Of a stretch of DNA of 33,312 nt, positions 22,579 to 31,234 are shown in pieces. The stretch is from an uncultured Oscillibacter sp. (GTDB lineage: Bacteria > Bacillota > Clostridia > Oscillospirales > Oscillospiraceae). A program made the translations under genes and the position numbers. The stretch covers positions 1-33,312 of the forward strand of contig CABSFC010000018.1 of NCBI GenBank assembly GCA_902476875.1, given 5' to 3'. The notes under the pieces are model-generated. The model saw only the letters and a list, made by a program, of their open reading frames with translations. It was not told where the DNA came from and did no database searches. How positions within the stretch are numbered: position 1 is the stretch's first letter; every line of letters starts with the position of its first letter.

Positions 22579-24027
22579 ATGGCCATTACAAGCAAAGAAG
22601 GCATTTTAAAGGTGCTGACCGCCTATAACCCCTGGTGGAAAACGGGCACGGTCAATCCTAAAATGTCAAAGACATATAAACGTTTTGCGTTCCATGAGGC
22701 GATGAAGCGGCTGGATCAGACGGACATTCGCCGTACCATCATTTTGACCGGCACCCGGCGGGTCGGGAAAACCACGATCCAATACCAGATGATCGAGGCG
22801 CTGCTGGCCAAGGGAGTCGCGCCGCAAAAAATCGTGTATATTTCCATGGATCACCCTATGCTGAAGCTGAGTGGGTTTCAGGATATTCTGGAGTGCTTCC
22901 ACGAAAATGTCTACGCCGAGCAGGACGTGTACTACTTTTTTGACGAGGTTCAGTACGCCCAGGATTGGGATAAGTGGCTGAAAACCATCTATGACATGCA
23001 GCCAGATACCCAAGTGGTGGCCACAGGCTCCGCCAGTCCCGCGCTGATGAAGGGCAATCAGGAGAGTGGGGCCGGCCGCTGGTCGGTGATCCAGGTGCCG
23101 ACGATGTCCTTCTACGAGTACTGTGAGATTCTGGGGATCGACCGCCCGCAGCTTCCCGAGAGATTGAAGATCACTACACTGCTGCGTATGACCCAACAGG
23201 AGCGCACCCAGATCATGCTGCAGCTGTCCAAGGTTCAAAACCACTTCAACCGTTACCTGCAAGTGGGCGGATTCCCGGAACTGGCCTTGGCGGACAATGA
23301 TATTATGGCCCAGCAGATCATGCGGGAGGATGTCGTCGATAAGGTGCTGAAACGGGACCTGCCGTCGCTGTACAATATCCGAAATGCCACAGAGATGGAG
23401 CGTATCTTTCTGTACCTTTGCAATGTATCCTCTGAAATCGTGTCCATCGAGGCCATTGCCAAGGAACTCAACGGCGTGTCCCGCCCCACGGTGGAAAATT
23501 ATATTCAATACCTGGAAAGTGCAAACCTGATTTATCAAAGCTGGCCTGTGGATATGGCGGGCAAGAAAGTACTGAAGGCCAAGTCCAAGATCTATATCGC
23601 GGACGCCGCTATTCGCAACGCGGTACTGATGGACGACTCGCTGCTCACTGATCCTGTGGAGATGGGGAAAATCGTGGAAACCGCGGTCTACAAGCATGTC
23701 GCCGCGTTCTATTACCAGCAGGCCACATCGGTGGGCTATTTCCGGGGCGGCAAGAAGGGCAAAGAGATCGATATCGTGGTGGACTATCCCAACACGAAGA
23801 ATATTTTGATTGAGGTCAAGTACCGGGAGGGCGCGCCCATTGCGGACGACGACGCTATCTCCGAATTGTGCGGCGAGGCCTCCGCAGCCATCGTTGTGAC
23901 CAAGAATTCCGGTGATTTCGGCATCCACAACACAAAGTGCGGCAAGGATATGCTGCGCATTCCCGCGTTTGCGTTCCTGTATCTGCTGGGACATGCCGAG
24001 AAGAATGGATATCGGGGAATTGAATGA
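22579..24027 (+). CDS. ATP-binding protein, AAA_14 plus DUF4143
   Basis: About 482 residues. Walker A is TGTRRVGKTT and Walker B is VYYFFDEVQYAQDW, typical of the AAA_14 group. A helical middle with an HTH-like stretch (IEAIAKELNGVSRPTVENYI) leads into the DUF4143 C-terminus, where GGKKGKEIDIVV and ILIEVKY give the E/D...E-x-K pattern of a PD-(D/E)XK fold. Such proteins are common in bacteria, especially in accessory regions; their biochemical role is mostly unknown. Single-gene transcript with its own promoter. GC content resembles the chromosome more than the neighbours on its right. Confidence 0.88.
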   Translation: MAITSKEGILKVLTAYNPWWKTGTVNPKMSKTYKRFAFHEAMKRLDQTDIRRTIILTGTRRVGKTTIQYQMIEALLAKGVAPQKIVYISMDHPMLKLSGFQDILECFHENVYAEQDVYYFFDEVQYAQDWDKWLKTIYDMQPDTQVVATGSASPALMKGNQESGAGRWSVIQVPTMSFYEYCEILGIDRPQLPERLKITTLLRMTQQERTQIMLQLSKVQNHFNRYLQVGGFPELALADNDIMAQQIMREDVVDKVLKRDLPSLYNIRNATEMERIFLYLCNVSSEIVSIEAIAKELNGVSRPTVENYIQYLESANLIYQSWPVDMAGKKVLKAKSKIYIADAAIRNAVLMDDSLLTDPVEMGKIVETAVYKHVAAFYYQQATSVGYFRGGKKGKEIDIVVDYPNTKNILIEVKYREGAPIADDDAISELCGEASAAIVVTKNSGDFGIHNTKCGKDMLRIPAFAFLYLLGHAEKNGYRGIE

Positions 24028-24068
24028 TTCTGTTTATTGATTACTCTGGTTAGGAGGGAGAAAGAATT

Positions 24069-24937
24069 TTGACTCTATTTGATGTATGTAATGTGCTCAC
24101 ATGTAGTAGTTATAGCGAAAACGTGCTTACATGGCTTGATAACCTTCAAAAAATTGAGGAAATATTTCCTAAAATCTTAGAAAATTTTGATACAATACGA
24201 AAGAAATTATCTGATTTTGTTGAAAATTTTCCTGTTGATGGCTTATATGAAGTTTTATGTTCATATCAACTGTTAGATATCTATTACCCCCCATGTTTGC
24301 ACCTTTCCCTTGAACAAACGAAAGAAGTGTTTGAATTATTATCCAAAGGGCACACTCCAGAAATCCGTTCTCAGGTTGAGCAGATTATTCAAGAAGTGTA
24401 TAGTGATGAGCTTATAACACACCTGTTAGCAGAATGGGAAGGTAAAGTTAAATCTGAACGATTTCCAATTTTGCAGGAAGGAATTCAATCGTATTTTAAC
24501 GGAGCATATTATGCCAGTAATGCCGTTCTACTGACCCAAGTTGGTGGAATTATTTCGGATAACGAACTTAAGTTTTCTGAATGTGATATGGTGACAATTA
24601 CACAAAAATTAGATAGCCTTATAGCAGAACAAAAAAGTCATGGCAAAACGGTAGAAAAAGAGAAGAATACTTTGCAACGCCATTTATTAATTAATTGCAA
24701 GAGACTTTGTGCGCTTTCGCAGAGTATTGTTCGAAGTATCTCTATAGCTCTGGTAAGGTGGATCCGGAAATATTAAAGAATGTTGCCAATCGGAATAAGG
24801 TGTTGCATGGAGAATGTTGCGACTTTGGCACCAAAGTTATGGCGCTTAAAACGATAATTGCAGTGGATTTGCTGATTAACCTTCCAATTTTGCAATTTGA
24901 GATTGAGAAAAAAACTAATAGCTCCAAGAATAACTGA
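24069..24937 (+). pseudogene. HEPN-like gene disrupted by a frameshift
   Basis: The first frame (TTG start at 24069, GGAGGG ten bases upstream) runs to 24776, and the second frame carries the natural continuation to 24937. Joined near 24698, they give about 290 residues. The segment RFPILQEGIQSYFNGAYYAS resembles the central helix of HEPN-type proteins, and ANRNKVLHGECCDFGTKVMA in the second frame carries an R-x4-H motif, the catalytic signature of HEPN ribonucleases. A loss of one base fits; a stop codon immediately before 24695 in the second frame argues against programmed slippage further upstream. Very AT-rich and located just before the type III restriction operon, as a defence or toxin gene might be. 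Confidence 0.65.
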
Positions 24938-24953
24938 CTATGGGAGGTCAATG

Positions 24954-25274
24954 ATGAGTAGAAATCCTACTTTAGATAATTTAAAGAATTTTGAAACTAC
25001 GCATGATATTTTGGATATTACGGATATAGTATCCGAATATGAAAGATCGAGTGGTATATATCTCGATATAGATAGAGCGAGGGAAAAAATTGTAACACTG
25101 CGGGAAAACGATCTGATCATAAACGCAATGTGCGCACCGAAACCACATGAGCCGATCATCCCGTTGAATGAAACGACTCAAACTCAACTTTATAACATAT
25201 TGATTTCAATTAGGGCTTATTTGGAAACAAAGCTCATCCATGATGCACAAAGTCAGCAAGGAGGAACCTATTAA
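24954..25274 (+). CDS. Small hypothetical protein coupled to the type III mod gene
   Basis: About 106 residues, acidic, mostly helical by composition, not recognised. GGGAGG precedes a double ATG (24951 and 24954), and its stop codon shares a base with the ATG of mod (TAATG), so translation is coupled. It is AT-rich while mod begins GC-richer, so it may have come from a different source. It may be an accessory subunit or an inhibitor of the restriction system, but nothing in the sequence proves this. Confidence 0.65.
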   Translation: MSRNPTLDNLKNFETTHDILDITDIVSEYERSSGIYLDIDRAREKIVTLRENDLIINAMCAPKPHEPIIPLNETTQTQLYNILISIRAYLETKLIHDAQSQQGGTY

Positions 25275-27307
25275 TGCCTGAAATGATGGATGGAATGAGC
25301 ATGGACTTGGAACAGGCGAACATGGACAAGCTGCGCGCTGTGTTTCCCGAGTGTTTTGCAGAGGGCAAGCTGGATATTGACAAGCTGCTGGGCCTGTGTG
25401 GGGAGTATATCGACAACGACTTTGAAAAATACAAGTTCGAGTGGAAGGGAAAGGCGGAGTGCCTGCGGCTGGCGCAGAAGCGTTCCACCGGGACCCTGCG
25501 TCCTTGCCCGGAAGAAAGTGTGGGCTGGGATACCACACAGAATCTTTACATAGAGGGCGACAATCTGGAGGTTTTGAAGCTTCTGCAAACCACCTACTAT
25601 CGCAAGGTCAAAATGATCTATATTGACCCGCCTTACAACACCGGCAACGACTTCGTTTATGCCGATGATTTTGTCGACCCTATGGCCCGGTATAAGGAGG
25701 TCACCCAGCAGACCACCAAGTCTAACCCTGAAACCATGGGGCGTTTTCACACCAACTGGCTGAATATGATGTATCCCCGCTTGCGGCTGGCGGCGAATCT
25801 GCTGCGGGATGACGGTGCGATTTTCATTTCCATTGACGATGCAGAAGTATATAACCTTAAAAAGATTTGCGATGAGGTCTTTGGAGAGGAAAACTATGTG
25901 GCAACGCTGGTTTATGACAAAAATCGGAAAAATGATGCAAAGTACTTCTCTGTTGGCCATGAATATATGCTCGTCTACTTCAAAAGTGCCACAACGATAT
26001 ATGAGATGGGCATCGTTTTGAGGGCGACAAAAGAAGGAATTGACGAGGTTAAATCTGAATTTGAGCGTCTTCGCACGCTGCATAATGATGATTGGGATAA
26101 AGTGAATGAAGGCCTGAAAGCCCTATATGCCTCTTGGCCTGAAGGAGATGAGAGAAAGTCTCTTGCACGATTTACACGTGTTGACGAAAAAGGCCCCTAT
26201 CGAGAAGATGGTGATGTAAGCTGGCCAGGTGGCGGTGGCCCCATGTATGATGTTGTTCATCCTGTAACAGGAAAAGTATGTAAAAAGCCTGTTAGCGGAT
26301 GGAGATACCCTACTCTTAAACGTTTACAAGAAGAAATCGATAAAGGACATGTTGTGTTTGGAAAAGATGAATCAACCGTTCCGCGTATTCGTAGAAATCT
26401 TTTCGAGGCAGACAAAGAAGTTATGCGTTCTGTCCATTTTAGCTACGCACAAACAGCAACAAATAAATTTACACAAATATTTGATGGCAAACGTGTTTTT
26501 GATAACCCAAAGTCAATAAGCGACATTAAAAAATTAGTTGAATATATAACTGCCAAAAATGATAACGATATAATTCTTGACTTCTTTTCCGGCTCTGCCA
26601 CCACCGCTCATGCCGTCATGCAGCTCAATGCCGAGGACGGCGGCAACCGCCGATATATTCTGGTACAGCTCCCGGAAGTTTGCGACGAAAAGAGTGAAGC
26701 TTACAAGGCGGGTTATAAAAACATCTGCGAAATCGGCAAGGAGCGAATCCGCAGAGCAGGTAAAAAAGTATGGAGTAATCTCGGCATTTCTACTGCTCTT
26801 GATTTAGGTTTAACACTTTTAGATGCTAATTTGGAAGAAGAGATGAATGAAAGCGCCGAAAAAAAGATGGATATAGCGGAATCTCTTGACATTGGCTTCC
26901 GTGTATTCAAGCTGGACACCTCCAATTTGAAAACCTGGGACGCCACCCCCATTGAAGACGAGCAGTTGGATATCCTCTATGAGCGGATGAACGGTATGGT
27001 ACAGCGGGTTAAACCGGACCGCTCCGATCTGGACATGGTCTGCGAAATCATGCTCAAGCTGGGTGTTCCGCTGACTTGCCCCATCTCTCGGATCGAGCTG
27101 AACGGCAAAGCCGTCTATACCGTGGACGGAGATTGCCTGCTGCTCATCTGCCTGGCCGAAGATGTCCGCCCCGAGGATGTGGAAGCCATGGCCGAATACA
27201 CCCCTGCGAAGATGATCATCTCCCGTGATAGCTTTGCCGACGACACCGCCATGGCAAACGCCTACTATATCCTGCGGGACCGGGGGATTGAGTTGAAATT
27301 GGTGTAA
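25274..27307 (+). CDS. mod: Type III restriction-modification DNA methyltransferase (Mod)
   Basis: 677 residues, near the usual Mod size. It transfers a methyl group from S-adenosylmethionine to adenine on one strand of an asymmetric site and supplies specificity to Res. Catalytic motif DPPY is at 118-121 (MIYIDPPYNTGNDF) and the SAM-binding motif DFFSGSATTAHAV is at about 435-447, so motif IV precedes motif I as in beta-class type III enzymes. Between them, roughly 25,850-26,570, lies the target recognition region, clearly more AT-rich than both flanks. It is preceded by a coupled small gene and followed 10 bases later by the ParB-like gene and then res. Confidence 0.94.
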   Translation: MPEMMDGMSMDLEQANMDKLRAVFPECFAEGKLDIDKLLGLCGEYIDNDFEKYKFEWKGKAECLRLAQKRSTGTLRPCPEESVGWDTTQNLYIEGDNLEVLKLLQTTYYRKVKMIYIDPPYNTGNDFVYADDFVDPMARYKEVTQQTTKSNPETMGRFHTNWLNMMYPRLRLAANLLRDDGAIFISIDDAEVYNLKKICDEVFGEENYVATLVYDKNRKNDAKYFSVGHEYMLVYFKSATTIYEMGIVLRATKEGIDEVKSEFERLRTLHNDDWDKVNEGLKALYASWPEGDERKSLARFTRVDEKGPYREDGDVSWPGGGGPMYDVVHPVTGKVCKKPVSGWRYPTLKRLQEEIDKGHVVFGKDESTVPRIRRNLFEADKEVMRSVHFSYAQTATNKFTQIFDGKRVFDNPKSISDIKKLVEYITAKNDNDIILDFFSGSATTAHAVMQLNAEDGGNRRYILVQLPEVCDEKSEAYKAGYKNICEIGKERIRRAGKKVWSNLGISTALDLGLTLLDANLEEEMNESAEKKMDIAESLDIGFRVFKLDTSNLKTWDATPIEDEQLDILYERMNGMVQRVKPDRSDLDMVCEIMLKLGVPLTCPISRIELNGKAVYTVDGDCLLLICLAEDVRPEDVEAMAEYTPAKMIISRDSFADDTAMANAYYILRDRGIELKLV

Positions 27308-27317
27308 GGGGAACATA

Positions 27318-27902
27318 ATGAAATGGTCCGATTTTAGTTATGATGATTTTTATATCCCATATGATGAAAATCAAAAAGCGATACGCGGCTTTTTATTGGC
27401 TACACTAAACGTTGATTTAAATAATATTCCTGCAATTTTTAATGAGGATTTTTCCTTTACTCCGAGTATAGAGAGTAGTGAAGATACTTATATAGAGAAA
27501 AAAGTATTTCTTACTGATATTGTAGGAACAAGTTACTCTGAATATGGGGGTAAAAGTATCATACAAGCCTTTATGCGAATCAAACGAGCATCTACATATA
27601 TCCGGCAAGGCAGGGTTACTCGCAGCAAATACCATTATATGCTGAAACGACCTGCACGCCAGCAGCCCTGCCCAATCAAATTATCCTATGATAAAGATAG
27701 CAACACATACTGGGTTGATGGCAACGGGAATCATCGGGTTATCCTGTATAAGATTATGATGTTAGCTGAAATTGCAGAAAAATATGAATGGGCATGCAGT
27801 GAAGATTATGATATTCATTACAATGGATTCTCCGATATCCGAAATAGATACTGGCTATATGCTCTGGTTCGGAACACCTCTTTGGATGGTGATGCTATAT
27901 GA
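27318..27902 (+). CDS. ParB/sulfiredoxin-like hypothetical protein between mod and res
   Basis: 194 residues. The segment YWVDGNGNHRVILYKIMMLA resembles the DGxHR motif of the ParB/Srx nucleotide-binding fold, which is also seen in DndB-type and ParB-like nucleases. The rest is unfamiliar. GGGGAA lies before the ATG, and its stop overlaps the ATG of res as ATGA. It is more AT-rich than the res gene and the flanks of mod. A third gene between mod and res is unusual for a type III system, which normally needs only two. The ParB-like assignment rests on one motif and is tentative. Confidence 0.65.
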   Translation: MKWSDFSYDDFYIPYDENQKAIRGFLLATLNVDLNNIPAIFNEDFSFTPSIESSEDTYIEKKVFLTDIVGTSYSEYGGKSIIQAFMRIKRASTYIRQGRVTRSKYHYMLKRPARQQPCPIKLSYDKDSNTYWVDGNGNHRVILYKIMMLAEIAEKYEWACSEDYDIHYNGFSDIRNRYWLYALVRNTSLDGDAI

Positions 27903-30900
27903 AACTTAAATTCAAAAATCAGGACTTTCAAACCGATGCGGTCAACGCAGTGGTCGATTTGTTCACCGGACAGGAGAACACGCGCAGTACCTTTTCCGTC
28001 ATGGAGGAGGGGCAGTTTCCGGGACAGTTTTCCCTTGAACAGAATAGTCTGGGCACTGGGAACGCTCTGCGTATTGACGTTCCTGCTATGACCGAGAATA
28101 TGCACGCCATCCAGAAGCGCAACCTCCTGCCCATGACCGACAGCGCGGAGTCCCACCAGTTTTGTATCGAGATGGAAACTGGAACCGGCAAAACCTATGT
28201 CTACACCAAGACCATCTTTGAACTGAACCGGAAATACGGCTTTACCAAGTTTATTATCGTGGTACCTTCCGTGGCCATCCGCGAGGGCGTTTACAAGTCC
28301 TTTGAGGTGACAAAGGAGCATTTCGACCTGCAATACGACAATGTGCCCTGCCGGTACTTTATCTACAATTCCGCCAAGCTGTCCGATGTGCGGCAGTTCG
28401 CCACCAGCGCCAACATTGAGATCATGATCATCAATATCGACGCCTTCAAAAAGGCGGAAAACATCATCAATCAAGCCCAGGACAAGCTGAACGGTGAGAC
28501 TGCCATGCGGTATATCCAAGACACCCATCCCATCGTTATCATCGACGAGCCCCAAAGCGTGGACAATACGCCAAAGTCCAAAGACGCCATTGCTTCGTTG
28601 AATCCTCTGTGTGTGCTGCGTTATTCCGCAACGCACCGCGAAAAGATCAATCTGCTCTATCGCTTAACGCCGGTGGACGCCTATCAAATGGGGCTGGTCA
28701 AGCAGATTTCGGTGTCTTCCAATCAGGTGGCCGGCGGCTTTAATCAGCCCTATGTCCGTCTAATCTCCGTTTCCAATGACAAAGGTTTCCGTGCCAAAGT
28801 GGAACTGGATGTGCGCGGCAAGGACGGTGTTGTTGCGAGAAAGAAAGCTACCGTAAAACCCGGCGACGACCTTTTCCTCTTGTCCGGGGAGCGTGAGCTG
28901 TATGAGGGCTACTCTGTCGCGGGCATCGACTGCACACCCGGATATGAACACATCGAATTTTCAAATACCGAAGAAGTCGCTTTGGGCAAGGCAATCGGCA
29001 ATGTGGGTGAGAATATTATCAAACATGCTCAAATCCGCCGCACTATTGAAGCACATCTTGACAAAGAGCTTCGCTATACCGGCAAGGGGATTAAGGTGCT
29101 GTCGCTGTTCTTCATTGACAAGGTGGACAAGTACCGCCATGAGGACGGGACGCCCGGCATTTACGCGAAAATGTTTGAGGAATGTTATCTGGAGCTGATT
29201 TCCAAGCCGAAATATGCGGCTATTCGGGATCGGTTTTCCTCGGATGTTACCAAGATACATAACGGCTATTTCTCGCAGGACAAAAAAGGCCGCCTGAAGG
29301 ATACCAAGGGCAATACTCAGGCTGACGACGATACCTACAACACCATCATGCGTGATAAAGAGTGGCTTTTGAGCTTCGATTGTCCGCTGCGCTTTATCTT
29401 TTCGCACTCCGCGTTGAAGGAAGGCTGGGACAATCCCAATGTGTTCCAGGTCTGTACGCTGATTGACCAGAAATCGACATTCACCTGCCGTCAAAAGGTG
29501 GGGCGGGGCCTGCGCTTGTGTGTCAATCAGGACGGCGAGCGAGTGGAGGACAAAAATATCAACATCCTCCATGTTATGGCCAATGAGAGCTTTGCTGAGT
29601 TTGCCGATACGCTGCAAAAGGAGATCGAGGATGAAACCGGGGTCAAGTTCGGCATGCTTCAGCTCAGCCTGTTTTCCGGAATGGTGTATGAGGACAGGCG
29701 TGAGGTCGAACGGACGGTAACACCGCGGCAGGCGCAGCAGCTTGTGACGGCGGTGCAGACAGCAATTCAGGAGAGCAAGCCGTCTGTCGCAGATTTACGC
29801 CGAGCGATTACTGAAAACCAAGTCGCTTTTGCGGCTGAACTGGCGCCTATTTTGCCGAAAGTCCGGTCCGTGTTGGAGCAGCGGGATCCCGAAGATCCTG
29901 TTTCCGTAGAAGCGCTGTCTGGGATTTCTTATACGGAGACCGTCACAGAGGAAAAAGAGGTCACCTATGAAGATGCGCGGGAGCTGATGGAGCACTTCGA
30001 GCAGAAGGGCTACATCACAAGCTCCGGCAAAATGAAGGATACCATGAAAAACGCCCTGAAAGCAGGAACGCTTGATCTGCCCCAAAAGTATGAAGCCTCC
30101 CGCAGCCGCTTTGAGGCTATCATCGCAAATGCCGACCGTAAGCCGCCGCTGCGAGATGCGTCCAAAGATGTGATAGTGCGCCTCAACAAGCAGATCATGG
30201 TTTCTCCTGAGTTTCTGGAGCTGTGGAATAAAATCAAACAGAAAACGGCTTATCGTGTGAACATCGACACAGACAAGCTGATTGAAAACTGCGTGAAAGC
30301 ACTGCGGGATATGCCTGCCATTCCGAAAACACGGCTGATTTCGCAGACAGCGGACATCCATATTGAGCAGGCGGGTGTTTCCCATATGGAGCGGGAAATG
30401 CGGACGATGAATATTGCAAATTCCTACCAAACGCTGCCAGATATTATCACGGCCATCAGCGACGCCACTTTGCTGACGCCGGCAACTGTCAAAGAAATTT
30501 TAATTCAAAGCGGTCGAGGCGGAGATTTTCTCAACAATCCGGAAGCATTCCTGGAAAAAGCAACGGAGCTAATCCGTAATAACCGTCACGCCCTGGCCAT
30601 TGACGGTATCGGCTATATCAAGCTGGATGGCAAGGAATACTATGTTCAAGAGATTTTTGATACGACGGAGCTAATTGCAAATCTTGACCGCAATGCCGTA
30701 AAGGTGGAACACAGTGTCTATGACTATGTTGTCTATGATAGCAGCTCAATTGAGCGGCCCTTTGCTGTAGCATTAGACAACGATCCGGATGTGAAAATGT
30801 TCTTCAAGATCCCCAGCCGCTTCAAAATTGAGACGCCCATCGGTAACTACACTCCTGACTGGGCAGTATATCTGACCAAGAATGGCGAGGAAAAGCTGTA

Positions 30901-31057
30901 CTTTATTCTGGAAACCAAGGGCAGCGACAGCTTTATGGACCTGCGTACCCGCGAACAGTTGAAAATCCATTGTGGCAAAAAGCATTTTGAGGCATTGGAC
31001 AATGGCGTTGAGATGCAGGTCGCTACAAGCTGGAGCAAAGTAAAAGCGGCATTGTAA
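27899..31057 (+). CDS. res: Type III restriction endonuclease/helicase subunit (Res)
   Basis: 1052 residues, a typical Res. Superfamily 2 helicase motifs are in order: Walker A METGTGKT (92-99), DEPQ box (216-219, in IVIIDEPQSV), SAT (243-245), HSALKEGWDNPNVFQVCTL, and RQKVGRGLRL (about 530-539). The C-terminal nuclease shows TPDWAV (about 984) and ILETKG (about 1005), the PD...E-x-K catalytic set. With Mod it cuts DNA away from pairs of unmethylated sites after ATP-driven communication. It starts inside the stop codon of the ParB-like gene, so the genes are coupled. It appears intact. Confidence 0.95.
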   Translation: MKLKFKNQDFQTDAVNAVVDLFTGQENTRSTFSVMEEGQFPGQFSLEQNSLGTGNALRIDVPAMTENMHAIQKRNLLPMTDSAESHQFCIEMETGTGKTYVYTKTIFELNRKYGFTKFIIVVPSVAIREGVYKSFEVTKEHFDLQYDNVPCRYFIYNSAKLSDVRQFATSANIEIMIINIDAFKKAENIINQAQDKLNGETAMRYIQDTHPIVIIDEPQSVDNTPKSKDAIASLNPLCVLRYSATHREKINLLYRLTPVDAYQMGLVKQISVSSNQVAGGFNQPYVRLISVSNDKGFRAKVELDVRGKDGVVARKKATVKPGDDLFLLSGERELYEGYSVAGIDCTPGYEHIEFSNTEEVALGKAIGNVGENIIKHAQIRRTIEAHLDKELRYTGKGIKVLSLFFIDKVDKYRHEDGTPGIYAKMFEECYLELISKPKYAAIRDRFSSDVTKIHNGYFSQDKKGRLKDTKGNTQADDDTYNTIMRDKEWLLSFDCPLRFIFSHSALKEGWDNPNVFQVCTLIDQKSTFTCRQKVGRGLRLCVNQDGERVEDKNINILHVMANESFAEFADTLQKEIEDETGVKFGMLQLSLFSGMVYEDRREVERTVTPRQAQQLVTAVQTAIQESKPSVADLRRAITENQVAFAAELAPILPKVRSVLEQRDPEDPVSVEALSGISYTETVTEEKEVTYEDARELMEHFEQKGYITSSGKMKDTMKNALKAGTLDLPQKYEASRSRFEAIIANADRKPPLRDASKDVIVRLNKQIMVSPEFLELWNKIKQKTAYRVNIDTDKLIENCVKALRDMPAIPKTRLISQTADIHIEQAGVSHMEREMRTMNIANSYQTLPDIITAISDATLLTPATVKEILIQSGRGGDFLNNPEAFLEKATELIRNNRHALAIDGIGYIKLDGKEYYVQEIFDTTELIANLDRNAVKVEHSVYDYVVYDSSSIERPFAVALDNDPDVKMFFKIPSRFKIETPIGNYTPDWAVYLTKNGEEKLYFILETKGSDSFMDLRTREQLKIHCGKKHFEALDNGVEMQVATSWSKVKAAL

Positions 31058-31176
31058 TGTGTATAAATTAAAATAAAAATTATTTGTGGTTTTTAACATA
31101 ACTATTTTTTGCCTTCTGTGACCATCTAAGATTTGTCAAGGGAAAAATACCGTTTGAGAAAAGGGTATACCAAATA

Positions 31177-31208
31177 AAGACCTTTCGAATAGGAAGTTGA
31201 AAGGTCTT
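31177..31208. terminator. Hairpin between res and the IS110 remnant
   Basis: AAGACCTTTC and GAAAGGTCTT flank a 12-base loop with only short T runs on either side. It could be a terminator for res or the transposase, or part of the IS end. The rest of 31058-31234 is AT-rich with no gene seen. Confidence 0.45.
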
Positions 31209-31234
31209 GAATACAATTATATTATAGTTTATGC

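Noticed and set aside
24631..24776. Programmed -1 frameshift in the HEPN-like gene
   Set aside because: The CAAAAAAG run at 24,640 is not in the right phase, and the target frame has a TAA just before 24,695, so slippage there could not reach the second frame.
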